DNA of 64,000 nucleotides from contig JAHCHP010000001.1 of assembly GCA_026129765.1 (NCBI GenBank), positions 236,330 through 300,329 of the forward strand. Reading direction: 5' to 3'. A model generated the notes under the pieces. It did not search any database and was not told where the DNA came from. It saw only the letters and a program-made list of their open reading frames with translations. The stretch is from Fimbriimonadia bacterium. Its GTDB lineage: Bacteria > Armatimonadota > Fimbriimonadia > Fimbriimonadales > GBS-DC. This document shows, in pieces, positions 1 through 8,159 of the stretch. Numbering within the stretch: position 1 is the first letter of the stretch; each line of letters opens with the position of its first letter. Made by a program: the position numbers and the translations under genes.

Positions 1-224
1 AGATGATCGATTTTCGTCTGAAAACGGCAGGTTTCACGGGCGAACGCTCACCGTTCACGCCGGACGCGCTGTTTGAGATGCACCAGTTCACCGGCGGCTA
101 CCCGCGTCTGGTTAGTCAGGTCGCCGATAATGCGCTGATGATTGGCATGGCGCAGAAAGTCAGCCATATCGACGGGTTCTTGATGCATAGCGTCATTATG
201 GACTTTGAAGGCAAGGAGTGGTGA
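1..224 (+). CDS. ExeA/GspA-like AAA ATPase, C-terminal end (5' truncated by window)
   Basis: Only the last ~73 residues are present; the frame is open to the left edge, so the true start lies outside the window. The segment TGGYPRLVSQVADNALMIG resembles the C-terminal lid of ExeA/GspA-type secretion ATPases (usual pattern GYPR-x-hydrophobic-x-x-L-x-D-x-AL). Such ATPases are known from type II secretion and type IV pilus loci, where they help place the secretin or power assembly. Its position directly before the pil genes, 3 bp from the next start, supports a role in this machine. No Walker motifs are visible because the N-terminal part is missing, so the family call is tentative. Confidence 0.6.
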   Translation, partial: MIDFRLKTAGFTGERSPFTPDALFEMHQFTGGYPRLVSQVADNALMIGMAQKVSHIDGFLMHSVIMDFEGKEW

Positions 225-227
225 GAG

Positions 228-674
228 ATGAACCTGGTAGAAGCGATTCGTACTGCAGCCCAAAAACCGAAGGACGACCCCGGCTTCACCGCGTTAAATA
301 CCAGCGCGAACTCAGGGGACCCTGTTGCCAAACAACCGCTGCCCCCCAGTCCTGCGCCTTCCAGTATTGCGGAAGAGTCACACGACGATATGCGTTCTGT
401 CCGGTTCGAATGTTTTTTGACCCAGCAACAGATCGGCGATTTATTGCATTGGCTTTCACAGAATTTGAGGTCAGTGATGACCCTGCGCGAAGCGGCGCAC
501 TATTTGCGCTTGAAATCAGCGAAGGTGCAGGTGCTTGCTGAGCGCGGCGATCTGCCCGCGTTCCGTGTGGATGGGCGCTGGCGATTTCTGAAAAGCAGTC
601 TGGATGACTGGATGACTGCGCAACATGCGACACAACTGCAAACTGAGGAGGGAGACGAGACCCATGCCGCCTAA
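228..674 (+). CDS. Excisionase-type (MerR-like) helix-turn-helix protein
   Basis: The 148-residue protein has a low-complexity Pro/Ser/Ala N-terminal third and a C-terminal excisionase-family DNA-binding domain (about residues 83-133). The core TLREAAHYLRLKSAKVQVLA is followed by the wing GDLPAFRVDGRWRF and SSLDDWM, the classic layout of this fold. The start has AGGAG about 10 bases upstream and follows the preceding stop by 3 bp. It overlaps pilM by 11 bp, so it is co-transcribed with the pilus genes. No integrase or phage gene is nearby; I infer a local regulator or an adaptor to the pilus operon rather than a mobile-element excisionase. Confidence 0.7.
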   Translation: MNLVEAIRTAAQKPKDDPGFTALNTSANSGDPVAKQPLPPSPAPSSIAEESHDDMRSVRFECFLTQQQIGDLLHWLSQNLRSVMTLREAAHYLRLKSAKVQVLAERGDLPAFRVDGRWRFLKSSLDDWMTAQHATQLQTEEGDETHAA

Positions 675-1773
675 AATTTCGAGAGTAAACGACTTTTTGG
701 CTATCGATATCGGCAGCCATTCGGTGAAGTTCGCGCTCTGCCGCGGGCAGAACGATATTTTGCGCCTGGAACGGTTAATCCATATGCCGACGCCGCCCGA
801 TACGGTGAAAGAGGGGGTGGTATTAGACCCTCAGTTGATGGGGCAGTTGATCCGAAAAACGATTGCGGACCATGGGCTGAAAGCCAAAACAGGCACTCTC
901 ACAGTGGGAGGTCCCCAAGCGGTTGCCCGTACGGTTCGTTTGCCCAAAATGAACTACGCGACACTGAGTAAGTCGATCCAATTGGAAGCGGGTCGCTATT
1001 TGCCTTCCGCTTCGGAAGATCATTATATCGGATTCGATATTTTGGATGAGCAGGGCGAACAGATGGATGTGCTGTTGGTGGCTGCGCCCAGAAGTCAAGT
1101 GATGTCGCGGCTGGATGCGATTCAGGCGTCCAATGTGGGAATCGAGATCGTGGAGATGGAAGTGTTTGCTCAGCAGCGGGTGGTTGAGATGACACGCACC
1201 GAGCCTCCTACCGATGGCGGCGCGTATGCCTTAGTCGATTTGGGCGGAGCGCATACCCAAGTCACCGTGCTGAGACAAGAACGATTTGCGCTCACCCGCT
1301 ACATTCCGATTGGGGGCGATACACTGACGGCTGCTTTGCGAGGCTACTTCCACTATGGATTGGAAGAGGCAGTGGAGATCAAGCATAACTTGAATTTGCG
1401 AGACTTGATTCATCCGCCCAGCGAGCCTCAAGAGAACCCACCTCTGCGACTGCTACAGCCGATTTTGGATGAGCTGATTCGCGAGATACGACGGTCTTTG
1501 AACTATTACCAATCGCAGATGGGCGATGACGCGAACCGCTCCGGTAAAGTAACCGAGATCCATTTGTTGGGTGGAGCCGCGCAGATGCAGGGAGTAGAGG
1601 AGTATCTCACTCATAAACTGGGCGTTCCGACTCAATTGGTGAAGCCGTTTGAGACGCCTCTGGTGGACGTATCCAAGCTTCACCCTGAGCAGTTAAGCGC
1701 AGGACCGCTGTTCGCGGGCGTTATAGGCGCAAGTGCCGTGTTGACTCGAGAATCGCTGCGCAACGCCGCTTAA
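664..1773 (+). CDS. pilM: Type IV pilus assembly actin-like protein PilM
   Basis: PilM is a cytoplasmic actin-fold ATPase that binds the N-terminus of PilN and links the PilNOP inner-membrane complex to the motor. This 369-residue protein has FLAIDIGSHSVKFAL near the N-terminus (phosphate-1 loop of the actin fold), a second loop at ALVDLGGAHTQVTV and a late glycine motif LLGGAAQMQG. The start at 664 is preferred over an in-frame ATG at 625 because AGGAGGGAG lies just before it and the product then begins like PilM. It overlaps the HTH gene by 11 bp and is followed 21 bp later by pilN. Confidence 0.9.
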   Translation: MPPKISRVNDFLAIDIGSHSVKFALCRGQNDILRLERLIHMPTPPDTVKEGVVLDPQLMGQLIRKTIADHGLKAKTGTLTVGGPQAVARTVRLPKMNYATLSKSIQLEAGRYLPSASEDHYIGFDILDEQGEQMDVLLVAAPRSQVMSRLDAIQASNVGIEIVEMEVFAQQRVVEMTRTEPPTDGGAYALVDLGGAHTQVTVLRQERFALTRYIPIGGDTLTAALRGYFHYGLEEAVEIKHNLNLRDLIHPPSEPQENPPLRLLQPILDELIREIRRSLNYYQSQMGDDANRSGKVTEIHLLGGAAQMQGVEEYLTHKLGVPTQLVKPFETPLVDVSKLHPEQLSAGPLFAGVIGASAVLTRESLRNAA

Positions 1774-1794
1774 ACATAAGGGGGGATAGAGAGA

Positions 1795-2412
1795 ATGGCA
1801 TTAATCAATTTGATCGCGCAAGAACGCGCGCGTATCCGGCAACTGGAGGGACGCTCCCGGTTGGTTGGCTTAGCGGGCATAGGCGTTGTGATGCTTGCGC
1901 TCCTGACCTATGGGGGCATGGCGCTTTATGTCGCGTCTTTAGAGCAGCAAGCCAAAGATTTGCAAGCAGAGATGACTAAGCTGGAGCCGGTGATCCGGGA
2001 ACTGAACGATACTCAGCGCAAAATCAAAGCCTTAGAACCCCAGTTGAGAACGCTGCAGTCCGCGCGAAACGACACTTCCCGGTGGCAGCGCGTTATGGCG
2101 CACTTAAGCCGGAATACGCCCGTTTCCTTGTGGGTTACGGGCATTCGAACCGGAGAACGCCCTAACAACAAGACGCCGCTCACCATGAGCATCAGCGGAA
2201 CCGCCGACTCTCAGGAGCGTGTGGGCGAATTGATGCTGAGGTTGAACAATTGCGAAGATTTAGAGAAAGTAGAATTGCGTTTTACACAAGAGAAGATGAT
2301 CAACGCGTTTACGCGCGGAGTCGATTTTGAGGTCGTTGCCTCGTTAAAGGGAACAGCGGTCGTTCAGAACGACCAGGAGGGAAACCAGAATGGCGACAGC
2401 CAAAAATCTTAA
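1795..2412 (+). CDS. pilN: Type IV pilus inner-membrane protein PilN
   Basis: PilN is a bitopic inner-membrane protein that pairs with PilO and docks PilM through a short cytoplasmic N-terminus. The N-terminus ALINLIAQER matches the conserved INL motif that inserts into PilM. A transmembrane segment follows (about residues 23-47), then a periplasmic coiled coil (about 48-95) and a small alpha/beta domain. Length (205 aa) is usual for the family. GGGGGATAGAG lies just upstream as a ribosome binding site. The gene overlaps pilO by 23 bp, implying coupled translation and fixed stoichiometry. Confidence 0.88.
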   Translation: MALINLIAQERARIRQLEGRSRLVGLAGIGVVMLALLTYGGMALYVASLEQQAKDLQAEMTKLEPVIRELNDTQRKIKALEPQLRTLQSARNDTSRWQRVMAHLSRNTPVSLWVTGIRTGERPNNKTPLTMSISGTADSQERVGELMLRLNNCEDLEKVELRFTQEKMINAFTRGVDFEVVASLKGTAVVQNDQEGNQNGDSQKS

Positions 2413-3076
2413 TCGGAGCGAGAAACTGGTCAAAATCCTGGGCGTGGGCGCGATGATCACGCTGCTGGGCGGACTGGGTGTCTCTTATGTAGGCTACAGC
2501 CAAATCGAAGTGGCGCGCCAGCAGTTAGAGCAGCAGCGCGCTTTGGTGGAGCAGGCTCGAGAAGCCCCAGAGAACCTGCAGAAAGCGATGGAGGAGTATG
2601 TCGAGGCTCAAAAGGAACTGCGCTATTTGGAAGAAGGCGTGTCCGAAGCGGCTTATGTGCCTACGCTCCTGAAACAACTGGAAGTGATGGCAACCGGCAT
2701 AGAGATGGAAATCCAGTCGGTGCGTCCTGCTCAGAAACCGCAAGCCTCGAATAACAAAGGCAGCCAAGATCAGGAGAAAAAAGAGGGCGAGTCGGATTCT
2801 GAAAGCAGCAAACCTTATGAGGAGCAGATTATCCAGGTTTCGGTGAAGGGCAACTTCTGGAGCGTGATGTCTTTCTTGAAGCGGGTGCAGGCGTTTCCCA
2901 AAATCTTGTCGGTGCAACGCATGAGCCTGCAGTCGAAATTAGACCCGGGACAGACCACAAACCCGCCCTTAGAGACCCAGATAGAGATCAGAGCCTTTAT
3001 CTTTAAACAACCTGCAAAGAGCGAGAAAGCTGCCCAAAATAAAGAATCGGAGTCAGCGGTAACGCCCAATCCTTAG
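2390..3076 (+). CDS. pilO: Type IV pilus inner-membrane protein PilO
   Basis: PilO forms a heterodimer with PilN in the inner-membrane alignment complex. The 228-residue product has a short cytoplasmic tail, one membrane span (about residues 16-38), a Gln/Glu/Arg-rich coiled coil (about 40-90) and a C-terminal ferredoxin-like domain interrupted by a charged Lys/Glu/Ser linker (about 110-145). The start is preceded by AGGAGGGAAACCAGA inside the end of pilN. A 133-bp spacer with inverted repeats separates it from the pilP-like gene, the only long gap within this part of the operon. Confidence 0.87.
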   Translation: MATAKNLNRSEKLVKILGVGAMITLLGGLGVSYVGYSQIEVARQQLEQQRALVEQAREAPENLQKAMEEYVEAQKELRYLEEGVSEAAYVPTLLKQLEVMATGIEMEIQSVRPAQKPQASNNKGSQDQEKKEGESDSESSKPYEEQIIQVSVKGNFWSVMSFLKRVQAFPKILSVQRMSLQSKLDPGQTTNPPLETQIEIRAFIFKQPAKSEKAAQNKESESAVTPNP

Positions 3077-3107
3077 TTTTTCTATTTCGAATTCAAAAGT
3101 TTGTTGT

Positions 3108-3190
3108 TTATCCAGCATGTAACCAAGAGCTGGATAAGAAAAAGTCTGCTTAACAAACCGCATGGAGGCGATTGTTAAGTGGTTTGCATG
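3108..3190 (+). promoter_or_regulatory. Tandem hairpins in the pilO-pilP leader
   Basis: Two inverted repeats fill the pilO-pilP spacer. The first is TTATCCAGC / GCTGGATAA (3108-3116 with 3129-3137, 12-base loop). The second is CTTAACAA / TTGTTAAG (3149-3156 with 3172-3179). A competing pairing CAAACC / GGTTTG (3154-3159 with 3182-3187) overlaps the left arm of the second hairpin. No U-run follows, so these are not typical terminators. They lie just before the GGAGG at 3199, so a role in message stability or translation of the pilP-like gene is possible. I do not recognise a known riboswitch. Confidence 0.4.
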
Positions 3191-3209
3191 ACTATTGGAG
3201 GTCCCAGCA

Positions 3210-4001
3210 ATGGATGCGAATACCAAGCAACCCACAGCGATGGAGGCAGGCAGCGCGCCTGCCGCAATACCTACGCCGCCAGACCCGTCTTCTGAGAAGG
3301 CGGAAACTAAAGGAGACGCAAGCGGTTCAGGAAAGCGAAAACAGCAGGCGATAGTGCTGACGATCCTTGTTCTGCTGTTAGGCAGTGTCGGCGTTTGGCA
3401 GTACCGCTCGAACAGCGCGGGCGGAAACGAAAACCCGTCTTCCAGCGCGTCGGAAGAGCGCAACAAGGATAACAAAAATCCCAACGAATCGAACCGCGCC
3501 CCCGGCAACCCGACCGTTCAGTTAGCGTCGTTGTCCGCGCGCGATCCGTTTATGCCCGACATCAGCATGACGCGCTTACCTTCCGACCCAACGTCGCCGG
3601 CTAATCAGGGCAACACGCGTCCCGCCAACTTCACGATCAGCGGCTCTCCACCGCCGTTGCCGCCGATGCCGATCCCCCAAGGAGGGCAACTGCAATTGGC
3701 GCCTTCGGGCGGGAACGATTATCAACCCGGCTTCACTCCAAGCGCGCCTGAAACCCCGCAGTGGGAAGTGGTCGGCGTTGTGGAGGGACCCAACACCGTC
3801 GCGATTGTGAAAGATTCGCAGGGTAACCGTCGGTTTGTTCGGGATGGGGACTTGTTGGGCGATGGTTTTCGCGTGCAGACTGTCCGCCGCGGTGAGGTCA
3901 TCATGCGTGGACACGGGCAAAGCCACACACTTAAGGTGGGGCAATCGCCTACCGATTCTCAAAAGAATGCGCAGCAAAATGAAGGAGGTTCGCCACAATG
4001 A
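3210..4001 (+). CDS. pilP: PilP-like type IV pilus assembly protein
   Basis: The 263-residue protein has a long cytoplasmic Ala/Pro/Ser leader, one membrane span (about residues 47-65), a disordered Asn/Ser/Pro-rich periplasmic linker, and a C-terminal beta domain. That domain carries WEVVGVVEGPNTVAIV, FVRDGDLLGDGF and a late HTLKVG, in the pattern of PilP/GspC homology domains that contact the secretin. The ARDPFMPD segment also matches the RDPF signature of PilP. GGAGG sits 9 bases before the ATG at 3210; an earlier in-frame start (3195) lacks a site. A membrane anchor instead of the usual lipoprotein signal makes it atypical, so I call it PilP-like. It overlaps pilQ by 4 bp (ATGA). Confidence 0.72.
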   Translation: MDANTKQPTAMEAGSAPAAIPTPPDPSSEKAETKGDASGSGKRKQQAIVLTILVLLLGSVGVWQYRSNSAGGNENPSSSASEERNKDNKNPNESNRAPGNPTVQLASLSARDPFMPDISMTRLPSDPTSPANQGNTRPANFTISGSPPPLPPMPIPQGGQLQLAPSGGNDYQPGFTPSAPETPQWEVVGVVEGPNTVAIVKDSQGNRRFVRDGDLLGDGFRVQTVRRGEVIMRGHGQSHTLKVGQSPTDSQKNAQQNEGGSPQ

Positions 4002-6205
4002 AACGTCTACTCTCTTACTTATTAACCGCTTCTTTAGGGGGATTGCTGTGGGCTGGCAGCGCGCAAGCGCAGACCATTCGCCGCGTGCATGTCGCATCGA
4101 CCGGCAGTCCCACCGTGATTCGCGTGGAGGGCGATAACCTGAAATCGCCCCAGGTGAGCCTTTGGAAAGGGAACATGCTGGTGGTCGAGTTTGCGGCGCG
4201 TTTTAGCGGCAAGGGGTCCCAGCGCGCTTTCTCCACTCCGCATACCAGTTATCTACGATATGGGTGGTACACCTCCAGTCCGCCGCGCACGCGTGTGGTC
4301 GTGACTTTGAAAGGGAAACCGGCATACAAGGTGCAGGGTTCCAGCTCGGGTTATACCATTTCGGTGGGCGGCAATGTGGAAGACGGCTTGAAAGATTTTG
4401 GCAAAGAAATGGGCAAGCAGATGGGCGAAGCGCTGGGCGAGGTGTTTGGCGCGTTCAGCGAAGCCTTGGGCGAGTCGTTAGCTCCCTCTGAGTTGGAGGG
4501 AAGCCAGGGCGCAGAAATCGCCTCTGAAAAGCCTGTTTTGGGCAGCCAAAAGTCCAATACCAAAACGGCAGCCAACAAAACGCCTCCTTCCCGCACCGTG
4601 CTGGCGTCAGGCGCGGAGGGCAATTCAGGCAGTTTCACGGTTGGTGGTTCTGCGCCGCCTCCCGGCGAAACGCGAATCTCGCTCGATTTTGTGGGCGCGG
4701 AGATCGGCGATGTGCTGAAGGCGCTTGCGATTCAATCCGGCGCGAATATCGTGACGGGCAGCGATGTCAAAGGCGCGATTACGGTCAGCCTGAATAATGT
4801 CAGCGTTGAAGAGTCACTGGATTTGGTGACGCGCTTGAGCGGTTATCATTACCGGCGAATTGGCAGTACCTATGTGGTTGGCACACCGAAATCGTTGGAA
4901 ACTTTCGAGTCGCGGGGTGAAGTGGGCAGTGTCGTTGAAACCGTGATGCTGGCGATTGCGCCGCCTGTGGATGTGGCGAAGTATCTGAGCGCGCGATTCC
5001 CGAACATACAGGTGAGCATTCCAGAGGCGCCTACAAAACCGGCTTACCTGCTCATTAAAGGATTTGCCAATGAGGTCACGGCTGCGAAAACCGCCGCGCT
5101 GGAGTTTGAACAGACTGTTTCGGGCGGGGCAGAGATCGTCACAGAGGCGTACCGGATTCAATATGCCGAAGCCAGCGATCTGATCCGAATCTTGAGCCAG
5201 TTGGTGCCGGGCGTAACAGCGACAATGGGACCGCAGCCCATCAATGTCAATCTGACCGGCGCAGGCGTGCCTTCGTTGGGCAATGCTTCAAGCGGCGGTA
5301 GTTCAGGCAGCGCGACTGCAGGCGCGCCCACCGGAGGAGCCTCCTCCAGCAATGCGCAGGCAGCCGCGAATTCGCCCGCTCTGATTATCTTGATGGGTCC
5401 CCCGCGCGACATCTTGAAAGCGCTCGATGTGCTGAAAAAGGTAGATGTGAAAGTGCAGCAAGTGTTGATTGAAGCGCGCGTTGCAGACCTGTCGGAAGGC
5501 GCTATGCAGTCGCTCGGATTCTCTTGGAACGTGCTTCAATCAGGCCAAGTGAACAATCTGAACCGAGAGAACCCAGTCCCCATGCCTCTTGATCCTGGCA
5601 CAAGCTATCCCAACCAGCAAGGCATGGAATTCAATAAAGATGGCGATCTGACCCTTGGATTCTCGCTGATTAAGTCGCCTCTCGACCTGAGCATCAGTCT
5701 GAGCGCGGTCTTCGAAGACCGGCGCAATCGGTTGCTGGCGAATCCACGCGTCGCGGTGTTGGATGGGCGGGAAGCGACGATTTTTATCGGCGATGAAGTC
5801 AATTATGTGAAGTTAATCCAGCAGACGCCGCAAGGCGCGAATGTGGAGACCGACCGGGTGAATGCCGGTATCATTCTGAACGTGGTTCCGCGCATTCATG
5901 AAGACGGCAAGATTACCCTCCACATCAAGCCGGAAGTCAGTGTTATTTCGGGCTTCTTACAAGTTCCGGGCGGCGGCAGTCTGCCGCAGGTCGCGAAACG
6001 CACCGCGCAAACGACTGTGCGTGTACAAGATGGAGAAACCATCGTGATTGGCGGCTTGATTCGAGAGTCGGACATTCGCGCGGTGCAGAAAGTGCCTCTG
6101 TTGGGGGACTTGCCCATTATTGGTCAACTTTTCCGAAAGACAAGCAATTCGAAGAATAAATCGGAAGTGGTGATCATGATCACTGTGCAAATCCTGAAGG
6201 ATTAG
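3998..6205 (+). CDS. pilQ: Type IV pilus secretin PilQ
   Basis: PilQ forms the outer-membrane gated channel for the pilus. The 735-residue protein has a signal peptide (about 1-25, ending AQAQT), an AMIN-type domain (about 26-120), and a glycine-zipper segment (about 128-160, five Gly spaced by four). An STN domain follows (about 225-295, LDFVGAEIGDVLKAL), then N1 repeats with a Gly/Ser/Ala-rich insert, and the secretin core from about 490 (VLIEARVADLSEGAMQSLGF). The C-terminal VPLLGDLPIIGQLFR is diagnostic of secretins. Its presence implies an outer membrane. A perfect 11-bp hairpin follows the stop codon. Confidence 0.93.
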   Translation: MKRLLSYLLTASLGGLLWAGSAQAQTIRRVHVASTGSPTVIRVEGDNLKSPQVSLWKGNMLVVEFAARFSGKGSQRAFSTPHTSYLRYGWYTSSPPRTRVVVTLKGKPAYKVQGSSSGYTISVGGNVEDGLKDFGKEMGKQMGEALGEVFGAFSEALGESLAPSELEGSQGAEIASEKPVLGSQKSNTKTAANKTPPSRTVLASGAEGNSGSFTVGGSAPPPGETRISLDFVGAEIGDVLKALAIQSGANIVTGSDVKGAITVSLNNVSVEESLDLVTRLSGYHYRRIGSTYVVGTPKSLETFESRGEVGSVVETVMLAIAPPVDVAKYLSARFPNIQVSIPEAPTKPAYLLIKGFANEVTAAKTAALEFEQTVSGGAEIVTEAYRIQYAEASDLIRILSQLVPGVTATMGPQPINVNLTGAGVPSLGNASSGGSSGSATAGAPTGGASSSNAQAAANSPALIILMGPPRDILKALDVLKKVDVKVQQVLIEARVADLSEGAMQSLGFSWNVLQSGQVNNLNRENPVPMPLDPGTSYPNQQGMEFNKDGDLTLGFSLIKSPLDLSISLSAVFEDRRNRLLANPRVAVLDGREATIFIGDEVNYVKLIQQTPQGANVETDRVNAGIILNVVPRIHEDGKITLHIKPEVSVISGFLQVPGGGSLPQVAKRTAQTTVRVQDGETIVIGGLIRESDIRAVQKVPLLGDLPIIGQLFRKTSNSKNKSEVVIMITVQILKD

Positions 6206-6214
6206 TTGCTTCGC

Positions 6215-6244
6215 GGGGCAGTCACGGAGTGCTGTGACTGCCCC
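6215..6244 (+). terminator. Hairpin after pilQ
   Basis: GGGGCAGTCAC (6215-6225) and GTGACTGCCCC (6234-6244) form a perfect 11-bp stem with an 8-base loop, 9 bp after the pilQ stop. There is no clear U-run, so it may attenuate transcription or protect the 3' end rather than fully terminate. Confidence 0.55.
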
Positions 6245-6283
6245 GATTTGGAGGGCAAAGCTCCGACTTCGTCGCGCTTTGCA

Positions 6284-6349
6284 AGGGCGCACACATAGGT
6301 GCGCCCCTACGCGACGACTTTGTCATACCGAGCGCAGCCGAGGCTTCTG
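6284..6349. repeat. Intergenic palindrome plus dispersed GAGCGCAGCC repeat copy
   Basis: The pilQ-pilB gap holds a near-perfect palindrome GGGCGCAC / GTGCGCCC (about 6284-6308). A copy of the dispersed element GTCATACCGAGCGCAGCC (6322-6349) follows. The latter recurs near 16501, 16533 and 33721, with a more divergent form near 37373. Both are non-coding repeats that accumulate between genes in this window. Confidence 0.6.
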
Positions 6350-6422
6350 TTGTTTCTTTTCTACACATTCAAAAAATCCCCCCCATAATATTCACAGTTC
6401 ACATTCACCCCGTAGTATGGAA

Positions 6423-6428
6423 TAAAAT
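6423..6428 (+). promoter_or_regulatory. Candidate -10 box for pilB
   Basis: TAAAAT lies 9 bases before the pilB start codon and no Shine-Dalgarno sequence is visible in that interval. If used, the transcript would begin at or next to the start codon. I could not identify a convincing -35 box. Confidence 0.35.
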
Positions 6429-6437
6429 CTCTGGTTT

Positions 6438-8147
6438 ATGGTTCTTTATTCAGGTGAAGTTTTTGTGGAAATGGGGCTGATTTCGCAAGATCAGCTGGAC
6501 GCGGCTCTGGAGAAGCAGCGCGAAGACGGCACGCCAATCGGCAACCTGCTGGTACAGATGGGGCTGATTTCGGAGCGGGACCGCGCGCGGGCGATGGGGG
6601 TCCATTGGGGCGTATCTTATCACGATTTAAGCGGCTATCAACCGAGAAAGGAACTGGTGGACCTGATTCCTGTCGAGACGGCTCGCCGCTATAAAGCGAT
6701 TCCGGTGGATCGCGAAAATGGACGGCTGACCGTCGCGTTGGTCAACCCGCTGGATATCTTCGCCATCGACGAAATCCGCTTGATGACGGGCTTGGAAGTA
6801 GAAGCCGTCATCTCTTCGGAAGAGGAGATATTGGAGGCGCAGCGGCGCAGCTACCGCGTGGATGCTTCGGTAAACCAGGCGGTTCAGGATGTGATGAAGG
6901 GGTTTGAAGCGGACAGCCTGGAACTGTCAACCTCCCCCGACGATGAAGTCAGCGTGGAAGAACTGCGCGAAATGGGCGAAGAAGCGCCCATCGTCCGGCT
7001 CGCCAATATGATTATCACCCAGGCGATTTCGGACGGCGCGAGCGATATTCATGTGGAGCCTTCCAAAGATTGTATCAAAGTCCGCTATCGCGTAGATGGC
7101 GTGATGATCGACTCGATGGTCTTGCCCAAGCGCGTGCAAGCGTCGTTAGTATCGCGTATCAAGATCATGTCGGATTTGGACATTGCCGAGAAGCGCGTGC
7201 CGCAGGACAGCCGTATCAGCGCGGCGATAGATGGGCGAGAATACGATTTTCGCGTCTCAACGCTGCCATGTCTGTACGGCGAAAAAGTGGTCATGCGCGT
7301 GCTGGATAAAGGCAGTATCCGCATCGGCTTACAGAAACTGGGCTTTTTGGAAGATACATTAGCAGACTTAGAGAAGGTGATCTGCCGGTCCTATGGGATC
7401 ATTCTGGTGACGGGACCGACCGGCTCTGGAAAGTCGACCACGCTCTATTCGATCCTGTCGCAGTTGCATACCGGAAACGTGAACATTATCACGGCAGAAG
7501 ACCCTGTGGAGTACGAGCTGCCCGGCATCAATCAGGTGCAGGTCAACGCGAAGGCAGGAATGACCTTCGCCCGCGCCTTGAGAGCGATGCTGCGCCAAGA
7601 CCCAGATATTATTATGGTGGGGGAGATGCGGGACCAGGAGACCGCGACCATCGCCATCGAAGCCGCGTTGACAGGACACCTGGTGTTGTCCACTTTGCAT
7701 ACGAATGACGCGCCCAGCGCGCCGCCGCGCTTGACCGAGATGGGCGTAGAGCCGTTCATGATCGCCTCCTCGTTGATAGGTGTGTTGGCGCAGCGGTTGG
7801 TCAGAACGCTTTGCTCGCGCTGTAAGGAACCTTATCGACCGACCCTGGAGGAGTTTACCCAGTATGGCTTTACCCCGCCCGTCCATTTGCATGAGCTTGA
7901 AATCTACCGGGCGGCGGGTTGCGACCAATGTAAACGAACGGGGTACAAAGGGCGAATGGGCATCCATGAATTTATGACCATGAGCGATGAAGTTCGAGAA
8001 CAGATTTTGAAACATTCTGCTTCCTACACGATTATGGAAGCGGCAACTCGGAACGGCATGCGCCAGCTCAAAGAGGACGCGATTGCCAAAGTGGTTCGGG
8101 GCTACACCTCGATTGAGGAGATTGTCCGAGTGATTTACAGCGGTTGA
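6438..8147 (+). CDS. pilB: Type IV pilus extension ATPase PilB (GspE family)
   Basis: PilB is the hexameric motor that powers pilus polymerisation. The 569-residue protein has the MshE/GspE N-terminal domain (LISQDQLDAALEKQREDG and following), a Walker A motif GPTGSGKST at residues 326-334, an Asp box/Walker B stretch DPDIIMVGEMRD, and a His box LVLSTLHTND. A four-cysteine zinc knuckle follows (CSRCKEPY ... CDQCKRTGY), which separates PilB/GspE from PilT. The usual SAITRL motif reads SAPPRL here. The start at 6438 keeps the complete N-terminal domain although no ribosome binding site precedes it. The HDOD gene follows 12 bp later. Confidence 0.92.
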   Translation: MVLYSGEVFVEMGLISQDQLDAALEKQREDGTPIGNLLVQMGLISERDRARAMGVHWGVSYHDLSGYQPRKELVDLIPVETARRYKAIPVDRENGRLTVALVNPLDIFAIDEIRLMTGLEVEAVISSEEEILEAQRRSYRVDASVNQAVQDVMKGFEADSLELSTSPDDEVSVEELREMGEEAPIVRLANMIITQAISDGASDIHVEPSKDCIKVRYRVDGVMIDSMVLPKRVQASLVSRIKIMSDLDIAEKRVPQDSRISAAIDGREYDFRVSTLPCLYGEKVVMRVLDKGSIRIGLQKLGFLEDTLADLEKVICRSYGIILVTGPTGSGKSTTLYSILSQLHTGNVNIITAEDPVEYELPGINQVQVNAKAGMTFARALRAMLRQDPDIIMVGEMRDQETATIAIEAALTGHLVLSTLHTNDAPSAPPRLTEMGVEPFMIASSLIGVLAQRLVRTLCSRCKEPYRPTLEEFTQYGFTPPVHLHELEIYRAAGCDQCKRTGYKGRMGIHEFMTMSDEVREQILKHSASYTIMEAATRNGMRQLKEDAIAKVVRGYTSIEEIVRVIYSG

Positions 8148-8159
8148 GGAGATAGAACG

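Noticed and set aside
228..674. Excisionase-type protein as evidence of a prophage or integrative element
   Set aside because: No integrase, capsid, or attachment repeats are nearby, and the gene is tightly coupled to pilM.
3077..3209. c-di-GMP (GEMM) riboswitch before the pilP-like gene
   Set aside because: Pilus loci often have such switches, but the conserved GEMM core and tetraloop/receptor sequences are not present.
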